Positions 26,721 to 35,544 of a DNA stretch of 55,995 nucleotides are shown one piece after another. Made by a program: the position numbers and the translations under genes. The DNA is from SZAS-103 sp038226665. GTDB taxonomy: Bacteria > Pseudomonadota > Gammaproteobacteria > Xanthomonadales > Xanthomonadaceae. How positions within the stretch are numbered: the first letter of the stretch is position 1; each line of letters starts with the position of its first letter. The notes under the pieces were generated by a model. That model ran no database searches. It was not told where the DNA came from and saw nothing but the letters and a program-made list of their open reading frames with translations. Location: contig JBBRQI010000018.1 of assembly GCA_038226665.1 (NCBI GenBank), forward strand, positions 1 to 55,995. Direction: 5' to 3'.

Positions 26721-27761
26721 ATGAGACCGATCCGCATGCACGCAACACACGACGACGACGGCCTGAACGACAACGCATCCGGCGACGACACAATCGACCT
26801 GACGCAGAAGGCTGAGTCCTTGTGGGCGACGGTACCGCTATCAGCCGCAGGGCGCCGATTCGACCAGGTGCTGGCCGAATTGTTTCCGGATTACTCGCGT
26901 TCGCGGCTGTCCGAATGGATCAAGTCCGGCCATGCATTGCTCGATGGTGCGACGCGCCGACCGCGCGACCCGGTGCACGGCGGCGAGATGGTGACACTCG
27001 CCCCGTTGCCGGGCATCGAAACCCGCGCGCTCGCCGAGGACATCCCGCTAGTCGTTGCCTTCGAAGACGCCGATGTGCTGGTCATCGACAAGCCCGCCGG
27101 ACTGGTGGTGCATCCGGGTGCAGGCAACCCGAGCGGCACGCTCGCGAATGCGTTGCTGCACTACGATCCGAAGCTCGTCGAAGTACCGCGCGCCGGCATC
27201 GTGCATCGACTAGACAAGGACACCTCTGGGCTGATGGTCGTCGCGCGCAACCTGCGCGCGCATGCCGCGCTGGTCGAACAGTTGTCCGCGCGCGAGGTGC
27301 ATCGGCAATACGTGGCCGTCGCGATGGGGCCGATGATCGCGGGCGGCACAGTGACCGCGCCCATCGGCCGCCATCCGACCGATCGGGTGCGCATGGCGGT
27401 GGTCAAGAACGGTCGCGATGCGATTACTCATTACCGCGTGCGCGAACGTTTCCGCGCGCACACGCTGATCGAGTGTCGCCTGGAGACCGGGCGCACCCAT
27501 CAGATCCGCGTGCACATGGCGCATGTGAAGCATCCGCTGGTCGGTGATCCGGTCTACAGCCGGCTCGCGAATCCGCGTGGCGCGACTGTCGAACTCAGCG
27601 AGATGCTGCGCGGTTTCCGTCGACAGGCTTTGCACGCGGAAAAGCTCGCGTTTGCGCATCCCGCCAATGGCGAAACGATCACCGTCGAAGCTGAAGCTCC
27701 GGCCGACATGCAGGCATTGATCGCCGCGCTGCGCGCTGACAGTGCGATGCACAAACTCTAG
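26721..27761 (+). CDS. rluD: 23S rRNA pseudouridine synthase D (RluD)
   Basis: 346 residues from the ATG at 26721; a second ATG at 26736 fits equally well and neither has a strong ribosome binding site. An acidic leader (about 1-30) is followed by an S4 RNA-binding domain (RRFDQVLAELFPDYSRSRL) and the RluA-type catalytic domain. The catalytic Asp is in HRLDKDTSGL. GRTHQIRVHMAH is the other family signature. It makes pseudouridines 1911, 1915 and 1917 of 23S rRNA (E. coli numbering), needed for ribosome assembly. It is followed by pgeF 14 bases later. Confidence 0.94.
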   Translation: MRPIRMHATHDDDGLNDNASGDDTIDLTQKAESLWATVPLSAAGRRFDQVLAELFPDYSRSRLSEWIKSGHALLDGATRRPRDPVHGGEMVTLAPLPGIETRALAEDIPLVVAFEDADVLVIDKPAGLVVHPGAGNPSGTLANALLHYDPKLVEVPRAGIVHRLDKDTSGLMVVARNLRAHAALVEQLSAREVHRQYVAVAMGPMIAGGTVTAPIGRHPTDRVRMAVVKNGRDAITHYRVRERFRAHTLIECRLETGRTHQIRVHMAHVKHPLVGDPVYSRLANPRGATVELSEMLRGFRRQALHAEKLAFAHPANGETITVEAEAPADMQALIAALRADSAMHKL

Positions 27762-27775
27762 CCGCACTTTTTCGC

Positions 27776-28540
27776 ATGACTGCATCCGTTAGAGAGCCGT
27801 TCCGTTCCAGCGTGCTGATAGCCGAATGGCCCGCGTCGTCAGCAGTGCATGCGCTCACCACGTTGCGTGGTCCGGCCGGCGTGTCGATCGCACCGTTCCA
27901 CCATTTCAATCTCGGCATGCGTTGCGGGGATGATGCGTCGGCTGTAACGCGCAATCGCGACGCCCTTGTCGAGCACCTGGACTTGCCGTCAGCGCCGCGC
28001 TGGCTGCAACAGGTGCATGGCGCGACAGTCGTGTCTTGCGATCACAATGAAGACGATGAGCCCGAAGCCGATGCGGCCGTCACGGCGACACCCGGCCTCG
28101 TGCTCGCGATCCTGACCGCCGATTGCCTGCCGGTGTTGTTCGCCAGCGACGAGGGCGGCGTGATTGGCGCTGCGCATGCAGGTTGGCGCGGATTGGCGGC
28201 AGGCGTGCTCGAAAGCACTGTCGCCGCAATGCAGGTTGCACCGGAAAAAATCCTTGCGTGGCTTGGACCGGCTGCTGGCCCCCAAGCGTACGAAGTCGGC
28301 GACGAAGTGCGTGCGGCGTTCGCCGACATCGATCCACGTGCGGCTTCCGCATTCGTGGCTACGCGGCGAGGACATTGGCTTTGCGACCTGTACGCGCTCG
28401 CGCGGCTGCGCTTGGCGAACGTCGGGGTGACGCGCGCAAGCGGTGGAGGACTTTGCACGATCTCCGATTCGCAACGGTTTTTTTCATACCGCCGCGAAGG
28501 CCGAACCGGCCGCATGGCGAGTCTGGCCTGGATCGAATGA
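27776..28540 (+). CDS. pgeF: Peptidoglycan editing factor / multicopper polyphenol oxidase-like protein PgeF
   Basis: 254 residues, ATG at 27776. YfiH/laccase-domain protein. The metal-site motifs are readable as QQVHGATVV, TADCLPVLF and GAAHAGWRGLAAG, and the C-terminal block CTISDSQRFFSYRREGRTGR is typical. Members correct misincorporated Ser in the peptidoglycan stem in E. coli and have purine nucleoside phosphorylase or oxidase activity in vitro. It is 14 bases after rluD and in the same operon. In E. coli clpB comes next; here a 2.7-kb insert intervenes. Confidence 0.92.
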   Translation: MTASVREPFRSSVLIAEWPASSAVHALTTLRGPAGVSIAPFHHFNLGMRCGDDASAVTRNRDALVEHLDLPSAPRWLQQVHGATVVSCDHNEDDEPEADAAVTATPGLVLAILTADCLPVLFASDEGGVIGAAHAGWRGLAAGVLESTVAAMQVAPEKILAWLGPAAGPQAYEVGDEVRAAFADIDPRAASAFVATRRGHWLCDLYALARLRLANVGVTRASGGGLCTISDSQRFFSYRREGRTGRMASLAWIE

Positions 28541-28544
28541 CGGC

Positions 28545-28893
28545 TCAGAACAGCAGGTGCGTCGAGATGATGTGCTTGTCGTTGGACTTCGGCGGCAGGC
28601 CGGCGTTTTAGAACATCCAGTACGGCGGGAACATGAACAGGCGGCGCGCACGCGCGCTGATGCGCAGGCCAAGGTCCGGGAACTCGGTTTCGCCGCCTTC
28701 CGCGACGTCGTTGAGCTACCAGAGAAAGACGAAGTAGCGGTTGCTCATGTAGTCGAGCGCGTCGAAATGAGGCTGGAGCTGGTCGTGCGTCTCGACGAAG
28801 TAGCACTTGATGAGCAGGTTTTACAGCCGCGTTGGCATGGCGGATGGATGAGGAATTTGCATTCCGGAAAGAGCGGTAGATAACGAGGAGAAC
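28545..28893 (-). pseudogene. Decayed 2OG-Fe(II) oxygenase (prolyl 4-hydroxylase-type) remnant
   Basis: This 375-base stretch after pgeF has no intact gene. Read on the minus strand, one frame gives a recognisable prolyl-4-hydroxylase-type sequence broken by stops. An internal TAA lies at 28821-28823, then come CYFVETHDQLQPHFDALDYM (keeping the iron-binding His-x-Asp) and NRYFVFLW, a TAG, LNDVAEGGETEFPDLGLRI, RLFMFPPYWMF, a TAA, and NAGLPPKSNDKHIISTHLLF before the final TGA. Three in-frame nonsense codons and the lack of a start mean it cannot make a protein. The distal iron ligand region is also altered (NAG where HAG is usual). Confidence 0.75.
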
Positions 28894-28915
28894 CAAACAC
28901 GCCAGGCATGCCGGA

Positions 28916-29341
28916 CTATTCATCGGAAGGCGGCCGGACTGCCAGGGCAAGGCGGTTGAGGACAAATGAAACCGGCACGCTCGCGGCCAATGCGATGAGC
29001 GCGGCCCAGTGCGCATCCACGCCAAGCCAGTTCACCAAACCGTGCAGGACCAACGCGCCCGCAGCGTACTGGACGGCGTATACGAGCGGGTAACGCGCGG
29101 CGGTCGCAACCGACAACGACCTGCGAAATACAAAAGTCGAGTTGAGCAGGTACGCCACGACGATGCCGGCCACATAGGCCATCGCATAAGCAGGCTGGTA
29201 GCCGATGTACGGCAGGGCCAGCAGATACACGGCGTAGCCGATTCCGGTATTGGCGAGACCGACGACGAGGAATCGCGCGAATTGCGCGGCGATTCCTTCA
29301 TGAGCGCGCCACGAGGATCCTGCTTGCCGCCCATCCGGCAT
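28916..29341 (-). CDS. GtrA-like flippase family membrane protein
   Basis: 141 residues, ATG at 29341. Four hydrophobic segments and the GtrA signature FLVVGLANTGIGY, then AYLLNSTFVFR. GtrA proteins move an undecaprenyl-linked sugar across the inner membrane so that it can be added to O-antigen or other surface glycans. Its start overlaps the stop of the GT2 gene by one base (TGATG), so the pair is a translational unit. A third gene for the final transferase, as in gtrABC clusters, is not next to it. Confidence 0.88.
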   Translation of the reverse strand: MPDGRQAGSSWRAHEGIAAQFARFLVVGLANTGIGYAVYLLALPYIGYQPAYAMAYVAGIVVAYLLNSTFVFRRSLSVATAARYPLVYAVQYAAGALVLHGLVNWLGVDAHWAALIALAASVPVSFVLNRLALAVRPPSDE

Positions 29342-30306
29342 CAGTCGGACTTCCCGGTCGAACCCGATGCATGCTCTGCGGTCGTTTCGACGAGGTACGC
29401 GGGGCGTCGGTAGGCCGCGCTCATCAGCCGGCCGACGTATTCCCCGAGCACGCCCAGGATCAGCAGTTGCACGCCGCAGGCGAACAGAATCACCGTCATC
29501 AGAGAGGCGTAGCCTTGGCTAGATATCGAGCCGATCAGCTTTCCGTAAACGATATATAGCATGTACAGGAAACTTCCCGATGCGAGCAGCACGCCCGAGT
29601 AAGTTGCCATCCGCAAGGGCAAGTGCGAGAACGTGACGAAATTGTTGATCGCGTGGGCCAGCAGCCTCGGGATCGTGTATGCGCTTGCGCCATGCTGGCG
29701 CGCGTCGTGGCGTACCGGAATGGCGGTCACCGACGAGGTCATCCACGACAGGTAGCCGTCGATGTAAGGCCGGTGCAGGCCGAACGAATCCAGGCGTTTC
29801 GCCAGCGAACGATGCATCACCCGGTACGAACTGTAATCCTGGTTGAGTTCAGGAAACGCCCGCTTGAGCAAATGCCGCATCAACTCGGAGCTCAGGTTGC
29901 GGAACACCGAATGCGTGCGCTCCTCGAACACCGCATAAACCAGCATGTGCTGTTCGTCGGCCGCAGCCAGCAACGTCGGCAGTTCCTCAGGCGGATGCTC
30001 GAGATCGTCGTCCATCGTCACGATCCACGTGCCTCGCGCGGCGGCGATGCCGCAGACGGTGGCCGCGTGTTGGCCGAAATTGCGGGTGAGCCGGATGCCG
30101 ACGACTTCGGGGCAATCGCGCGCGATTCCTTCGATGACCGACCATGCGCCTTTCTGTCCGCGATCGTCCACCAGGATCAACTCATGGGTACGGCCTAGCG
30201 CGGCCATCGTGTCGCGCAGGCGTCGCTGCAATTCGGGCAATGCGGCCATCCCGTTATAGACCGGCACGACGACGGACACATCGACGGCGTCAAACGCGGG
30301 TTGCAT
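29341..30306 (-). CDS. GtrB-like undecaprenyl-phosphate glycosyltransferase (GT2)
   Basis: 321 residues from the ATG at 30306, chosen because AGGAAG stands 6 bases upstream; an ATG 7 codons earlier has no such site. The GT-A domain starts VSVVVPVYNG, with ELILVDDRG and TMDDDLEHPPEELP (DDD/DxD). Two C-terminal membrane segments (about 235-295) anchor it. It should load a sugar from a nucleotide donor on undecaprenyl phosphate for the GtrA protein encoded just downstream. It is divergent from the methyltransferase gene at 30454. Sugar unknown. Confidence 0.9.
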   Translation of the reverse strand: MQPAFDAVDVSVVVPVYNGMAALPELQRRLRDTMAALGRTHELILVDDRGQKGAWSVIEGIARDCPEVVGIRLTRNFGQHAATVCGIAAARGTWIVTMDDDLEHPPEELPTLLAAADEQHMLVYAVFEERTHSVFRNLSSELMRHLLKRAFPELNQDYSSYRVMHRSLAKRLDSFGLHRPYIDGYLSWMTSSVTAIPVRHDARQHGASAYTIPRLLAHAINNFVTFSHLPLRMATYSGVLLASGSFLYMLYIVYGKLIGSISSQGYASLMTVILFACGVQLLILGVLGEYVGRLMSAAYRRPAYLVETTAEHASGSTGKSD

Positions 30307-30453
30307 CGGGCTTCCTGTTCGATTCATGCGTGCAATTGGATGGCGGATCGGGTCATTGTAGACCGGGAATCACGCCGTTTGCCGCGCCTGTGCCGGCGCA
30401 GCGGACGCGGCCGTCGCGCTTGGGCTACCATCGCGCAGGCTCGCTGGAGGCGC

Positions 30454-31140
30454 ATGCTCACAGTCATGGCGGAATTCGATCGATTTGCCTCCAATTACAA
30501 ATCCGTGCTCGATCGTTCGATCGCGATGGGAGGGGAGTCGTCGGAATACTTCACCGACTACAAGGCGATCTGGATCGACCGGCTACTGGGAAGCGAGCGG
30601 AACGCGAAGATCCTCGATTTCGGTTGCGGCGTTGGCTTGCTTTCGTCCGCGCTTGCGAGGCGGCGGCAGGGCGACACTCTCCACGGCTTCGACGTCTCCG
30701 ACGAAAGTCTCGCCGAGGTCGAACAGGATTTGCGCGAGCGCGGCGTGTTCACCTCGAATCCCTATGAGTTGCATCGCGACTACGACCTGATCGTGCTGTC
30801 GAATGTCATGCACCACCTGCCGGTGGCGATGCGGCAAGCCACGGTCAGCGATCTCGCGTCGCGGCTGGCATGCGGCGGCAAAGTCCTCGTGATCGAACAC
30901 AACCCGCTCAATCCGCTCACGCGCTGGATCGTCGCGCATTGCGATTTCGACGACGACGCGATCCTGTTGCATCCGGCGGAAGTGAAACGGTACTTCATCG
31001 AAGCCGGACTGAAGGCGCCCCGCCGCGATTACATTCTGTTCTTTCCACGCATCCTTTCGCGTTTGCGCGGAATGGAGAGCGTGCTTGCATGGTGCCCTGC
31101 GGGGGCGCAATACGCATTGTCGGCGTCGGCACAGGATTGA
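30454..31140 (+). CDS. Class I SAM-dependent methyltransferase
   Basis: 228 residues from the ATG at 30454, which has GGAGG 5 bases upstream; a second ATG at 30466 (MAEFDRFA) is possible. SAM-binding motif I is ILDFGCGVGLLSSAL near residue 50, followed by LHGFDVSDESL and LIVLSNVMHHLP. It resembles UbiE/TylC-like small-molecule methyltransferases, but the substrate is unknown. It lies divergently next to gtrB. It could therefore modify the sugar handled by the GtrA/GtrB pair; this is a guess from location. The sequence ends without obvious extra domains. Confidence 0.8.
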   Translation: MLTVMAEFDRFASNYKSVLDRSIAMGGESSEYFTDYKAIWIDRLLGSERNAKILDFGCGVGLLSSALARRRQGDTLHGFDVSDESLAEVEQDLRERGVFTSNPYELHRDYDLIVLSNVMHHLPVAMRQATVSDLASRLACGGKVLVIEHNPLNPLTRWIVAHCDFDDDAILLHPAEVKRYFIEAGLKAPRRDYILFFPRILSRLRGMESVLAWCPAGAQYALSASAQD

Positions 31141-31157
31141 CGCTCGACCTGCATCGG

Positions 31158-31184
31158 CTTGAAACGGTCGCGGCGAGTCCTCAT
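31158..31184 (+). promoter_or_regulatory. Sigma-32 (heat-shock) promoter of clpB
   Basis: CTTGAAA (perfect -35) and CCTCAT (one change from CCCCAT) lie 14 bases apart. This is the RpoH pattern. Transcription would start near 31192, about 58 bases before the clpB ATG. The site lies directly after the methyltransferase stop at 31140. Confidence 0.82.
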
Positions 31185-31249
31185 TCATGGCGGCATCGGC
31201 GACTGGTTCCATCTCATATCGCCGCGGCCTTCTTCCGGGAGTCGTTCGC

Positions 31250-33850
31250 ATGCGAATGGATAAATTGACCTCGCGTTTCCAGCAGGCGCTCGCCGACGCG
31301 CAATCGCTTGCGGTCGGGCGCGATCACAACGTCGTCGAACCGGCGCATCTGCTCGTCGCGCTGATCGATCAAGCTGATGGAAGCAGCAAGCCATTGCTGG
31401 CGCAGGCCGGTGTCAATGTGATGACATTGCGCGCGCGCCTCGGCGAACTGATCGACCGGCTGCCGACGGTGAGCGGGCAGGAAGGCAATGTCAGCGCATC
31501 GAACGACTTGTCGCGCCTGCTCAACATCACCGACAAGCTCGCCCAGCAGCGCGGCGATGCGTTCATCGCGACCGAATTGTTCATGCTTGCGGCGCTCGAC
31601 GACAAGGGCGAAGTGGGCAAGTTGCTGCGCGCGGCGGGCGGCGATCACGGCAAGCTCGAGGCCGCGATCGCGAAACTGCGTGGCGGCGATAACGTCAACG
31701 AGGCGACCGCCGAGGAAGCGCGGCAGGCGCTGGAGAAATACTGCATCGACCTGACCGCGCGTGCGGAGTCTGGCAAACTCGATCCGGTGATCGGTCGCGA
31801 CGAGGAAATCCGCCGCACGATCCAGGTGCTGCAACGGCGCACGAAAAACAATCCGGTGTTGATCGGCGAACCCGGCGTCGGCAAGACCGCGATTGTCGAA
31901 GGCCTTGCGCAACGCATCATCAATGGTGAAGTGCCCGAAGGCCTGCGCGGTCGGCGCGTACTGTCGCTCGACATGGGCGCACTGATCGCCGGCGCTAAAT
32001 TTCGCGGTGAATTCGAGGAACGATTGAAAGGCGTGCTGACCGACCTCGCGAAGCAGGAAGGCAACGTGATCCTGTTCATCGACGAACTGCACACCGTTGT
32101 CGGCGCGGGCAAGGCGGAAGGTTCGATGGATGCCGGCAACATGCTCAAGCCCGCACTCGCGCGCGGCGAACTGCATTGCATCGGCGCGACCACGCTCGAT
32201 GAGTACAGGAAATACATCGAAAAAGATGCTGCGCTTGAGCGCCGCTTTCAGAAGGTCTTTGTCGGCGAACCGAGCGTCGAGGACACCATCGCGATCTTGC
32301 GCGGTCTCAAGGAGCGCTACGCTGTGCATCACGGCGTCGAGATCACCGATCCGGCGGTCGTCGCCGCGGCGACGCTGTCGCATCGCTACATCGCCGACCG
32401 GCAGTTGCCGGACAAAGCGATCGACCTGATGGATGAGGCCGCTTCGCGCATCCGCATGGAGATCGACTCGAAACCGGAGGTCATGGATCGCATGGAGCGG
32501 CGGTTGATCCAGCTGAAGATCCAGCGCGAAGTGCTGAAGAAGGAGAAGGACAGGGAATCGAAGCAACGCCTGAAGGATCTCGAAACCGAGATCGACGCGC
32601 TCGAACGCAAGTTCAACGACCTTGAGGAAATCTGGAAAGCCGAGAAGGCAACCTTGCAAGGTGCGACGAAGATCAAGGAACAGATCGAACAGGCGCGCCT
32701 CGACCTCGAAGCAGCTCAGCGCCGGCAGGATTACGCGGCGATGAGTGAAATCCAGTACGGGAAACTGCCCGAACTCGACAAGCAACTGAAAGCCGCGCAG
32801 GAAGCCGAGACCAAAGGTTTTACGTTGCTGCAGGACAAGGTCACTGCGGAGGAGATCGCGGAAGTTGTCTCGCGCTGGACCGGCATTCCTGTGTCGCGGA
32901 TGCTCGAAGGCGAGCGCGAGAAACTGCTGAAGATGGAAACGGCGCTGCATGCGCGCGTGGTCGGCCAGGACGAGGCGGTGAAAGCCGTCAGCTATGCGAT
33001 CCGTCGCTCGCGTGCGGGTTTGTCTGATCCGAATCGACCGAATGGATCGTTCCTTTTTCTCGGCCCGACCGGCGTCGGCAAGACCGAGCTATGCAAGGCG
33101 CTGGCGGATTTTCTGTTCGATAGCAACGACGCGATGGTGCGCATCGACATGAGCGAGTTCATGGAAAAGCACTCCGTCGCGCGTCTGATCGGCGCGCCGC
33201 CGGGCTACGTCGGCTACGAGGAAGGCGGTTACCTGACCGAAGCCGTGCGGCGGCGTCCGTACAGCGTGATCCTGCTCGACGAGATCGAGAAGGCGCACCC
33301 GGACGTGTTCAACATTCTGCTGCAGGTGCTCGACGACGGCCGCCTCACCGACGGCCAGGGCCGCACCGTCGACTTCCGCAACGCGGTGATCGTGATGACC
33401 TCGAACCTCGGTTCGCACGTGATCCAGGAGATGGCGAACGACAGCTCGGCCAATGACAATTCGGCGGAGGCCTACACGCAGATGAAGGCCGGCGTGATGG
33501 CGGTCGTGCAGGCGCACTTCCGTCCCGAATTCATCAACCGCCTCGACGAGATCGTCGTGTTCCATCCGCTCGACAAGGCGCAGATCCGCGAGATCGCGCG
33601 CTTCCAGACGCAGTTCCTCGCGAAGCGGCTCGGCGAGCGCCAGATCGGATTCGCGATCAGCGACGCGGCGCTGATGTTGCTCGGCAATGTGGGCTTCGAT
33701 CCGGTGTACGGAGCAAGGCCGCTGAAGCGTGCTATCCAGCAGCAACTGGAGAATCCGCTGGCGACGCGGATTTTGTCTGGCGAATTCGTGGCCGGCGATA
33801 CGGTGAGCGTGGATGCGGAGGGTGGAGTGCTGGTATTTCGCAAGAGATGA
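31250..33850 (+). CDS. clpB: ATP-dependent disaggregase ClpB
   Basis: 866 residues from the ATG at 31250 (MRMDKLTSRF, the family start); a GTG/ATG further upstream would add no conserved sequence. Clp N-domain at about 1-150; first AAA+ with Walker A GEPGVGKTAIVEG; coiled-coil middle domain around 400-530; second AAA+ with GPTGVGKTELCKA. It forms a hexameric ring that, with DnaK, rescues aggregated proteins after heat stress. It has its own sigma-32 promoter. In E. coli pgeF is directly upstream; here the GtrA/B islet intervenes. Confidence 0.97.
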   Translation: MRMDKLTSRFQQALADAQSLAVGRDHNVVEPAHLLVALIDQADGSSKPLLAQAGVNVMTLRARLGELIDRLPTVSGQEGNVSASNDLSRLLNITDKLAQQRGDAFIATELFMLAALDDKGEVGKLLRAAGGDHGKLEAAIAKLRGGDNVNEATAEEARQALEKYCIDLTARAESGKLDPVIGRDEEIRRTIQVLQRRTKNNPVLIGEPGVGKTAIVEGLAQRIINGEVPEGLRGRRVLSLDMGALIAGAKFRGEFEERLKGVLTDLAKQEGNVILFIDELHTVVGAGKAEGSMDAGNMLKPALARGELHCIGATTLDEYRKYIEKDAALERRFQKVFVGEPSVEDTIAILRGLKERYAVHHGVEITDPAVVAAATLSHRYIADRQLPDKAIDLMDEAASRIRMEIDSKPEVMDRMERRLIQLKIQREVLKKEKDRESKQRLKDLETEIDALERKFNDLEEIWKAEKATLQGATKIKEQIEQARLDLEAAQRRQDYAAMSEIQYGKLPELDKQLKAAQEAETKGFTLLQDKVTAEEIAEVVSRWTGIPVSRMLEGEREKLLKMETALHARVVGQDEAVKAVSYAIRRSRAGLSDPNRPNGSFLFLGPTGVGKTELCKALADFLFDSNDAMVRIDMSEFMEKHSVARLIGAPPGYVGYEEGGYLTEAVRRRPYSVILLDEIEKAHPDVFNILLQVLDDGRLTDGQGRTVDFRNAVIVMTSNLGSHVIQEMANDSSANDNSAEAYTQMKAGVMAVVQAHFRPEFINRLDEIVVFHPLDKAQIREIARFQTQFLAKRLGERQIGFAISDAALMLLGNVGFDPVYGARPLKRAIQQQLENPLATRILSGEFVAGDTVSVDAEGGVLVFRKR

Positions 33851-33879
33851 AGCAAGTTGGAAAGCTCGCGGTGCGATCT

Positions 33880-35544
33880 CTAGCTTGCGGGTGTCGCTGA
33901 TGCCTCGCGTGCCACCACTGCATCTTCCACGCTCCAGTAATCCAGCGCCTCCGGCGGAAGTTGCGGCAGGCTCGCGCGCATCAGCAATTCGCGCACGTCG
34001 TCTTTCAATCGCGCAACGCGCAGTGCGATGCCGTTTGCCTGTAACCATGTCGCGAAGTCGGCGAGCGCTTCCAGCGCAGTGCTGTCGAGGTCGGGCGATT
34101 CCTCGAGGCTGAGGATCACGCGCCGCACGCCGGAGCGTTCCCGCGCTCTTCGTCCCGCGTGCGCGAAAATGGTTTCCGCGTTGGCGAAGAACAATGGAGC
34201 CTCGGGCCGCAGGATGAGGTCGCCTTCGACTTCGGTGGCTTGCGGGTGCGCGGCGACGCTGACGAAATCGTGGCTGCCAGGCAATCGGCCAAGCACGCTG
34301 ATGTGCGGCGATGCGAGCTGGCGCAGCAGCAGGATCAGGCTGACCGCGATCGCGACCAGCAACCCGTTGAGGATGCCGAACGCGAGCACCGCGATGATCG
34401 CGATCAGTGCCAGCGAACGGTCGCGCTTCCATTGCAGATAAGGCCTGAACACCGACAGTCGCCACGATTTGCTCACCGCGTGGATCACGATCGCGGCGAG
34501 AAGCGGTTCGGGTACGCGCTCGATCCAGCCCAGCAACAGCAATACCATCAACAGCACGCAGATCGCGGAGATCAGGCCTGCGAGACGCGAACGCGCACCG
34601 GCTGCTTCGTTTGCGGACGTGCCCGAGTAACCGGCGCCGACCGGCATGCCATGCAGCAGGCCGGACACCGCATTCGCGATACCGAGCACGACGAGGTCGC
34701 GATTGGCATCGACTGCGTCGCCATGCTTGAGCGCAAACGCGCGGATTGCGCCGTACGATTCCGCGTACAGCACCAGCAACAGGGCTGCGGCGAGCTCGAC
34801 GCTCGGCAACCACTGCTCACGCGTTGGCCACGTCGGCAACGACCAGTCCGGCGCGAGGTTGATTGCGCCAGTCAGCATCACGCCGTGTTGTTCCAACCAG
34901 CCCGATGCTGCGATGCCGAACACGATCACCAGAAGATAGCCGGGCAGCCGTCGCACGCGTTCGCTGAGGAACAGCAATAGCAACGCGATGGCGCCGGTCA
35001 TCATCGTGACCGGCTGCACATTGCTCAGCTGTTCCAATAAATCAACAATCAGCAATGGTACGAAATCGCCATGCAAGGAAGGTACGCCGAAGAGATGCGG
35101 CAACTGCTTGAGCGCGATAACGCAGGCCAGTCCGAACGTGAAGCCGCGCAGCACGGGCCGCGCGATCAGGTGCGACAGCCCACCGAGGCGTGCAGCGCCA
35201 GCGATCAGGAAACATCCACCGCTGAGCAACACGAGTGTCGCCGCGATGGCTACGCGTGATGCGCCTTCCGTCCCTGCCAATGCGAGCGTGCCTGCGGCAA
35301 GTACCGCGGCCGAAGACGATGTCGCCGAGACGATCGCGTAACGGCTGCGACCGAGCAGTCCGTAACAAAGCAAACCGACGATCAACGCGATCACGCCGGC
35401 TTGCGGTGGCAGATTCGCGATGCCCGAATACGCCACTGCTTCCGGCAACAACAGGCCAGCGATGGACAGCCCGGCCAGGATGTCGGTGACGCGTGCCGAT
35501 GACGAAGCCGTATCCCGAATCGGAGTTGGCGACGCCGCGTTCAT
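33880..35544 (-). CDS. SulP-family anion transporter with STAS domain
   Basis: 554 residues from the ATG at 35544, in an ATGA overlap with the ParBc_2 gene upstream. The N-terminal segment is DILAGLSIAGLLLPEAVAYS, the SulP signature, with about 10-12 membrane helices to residue 400. The STAS domain at about 430-545 is built around RVILSLEESPDLDSTALEAL. It is a transporter for sulfate, bicarbonate or a similar anion; the substrate is not clear. It converges with clpB across 29 bases. The coupling to the upstream gene indicates a shared function. Confidence 0.9.
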   Translation of the reverse strand: MNAASPTPIRDTASSSARVTDILAGLSIAGLLLPEAVAYSGIANLPPQAGVIALIVGLLCYGLLGRSRYAIVSATSSSAAVLAAGTLALAGTEGASRVAIAATLVLLSGGCFLIAGAARLGGLSHLIARPVLRGFTFGLACVIALKQLPHLFGVPSLHGDFVPLLIVDLLEQLSNVQPVTMMTGAIALLLLFLSERVRRLPGYLLVIVFGIAASGWLEQHGVMLTGAINLAPDWSLPTWPTREQWLPSVELAAALLLVLYAESYGAIRAFALKHGDAVDANRDLVVLGIANAVSGLLHGMPVGAGYSGTSANEAAGARSRLAGLISAICVLLMVLLLLGWIERVPEPLLAAIVIHAVSKSWRLSVFRPYLQWKRDRSLALIAIIAVLAFGILNGLLVAIAVSLILLLRQLASPHISVLGRLPGSHDFVSVAAHPQATEVEGDLILRPEAPLFFANAETIFAHAGRRARERSGVRRVILSLEESPDLDSTALEALADFATWLQANGIALRVARLKDDVRELLMRASLPQLPPEALDYWSVEDAVVAREASATPAS

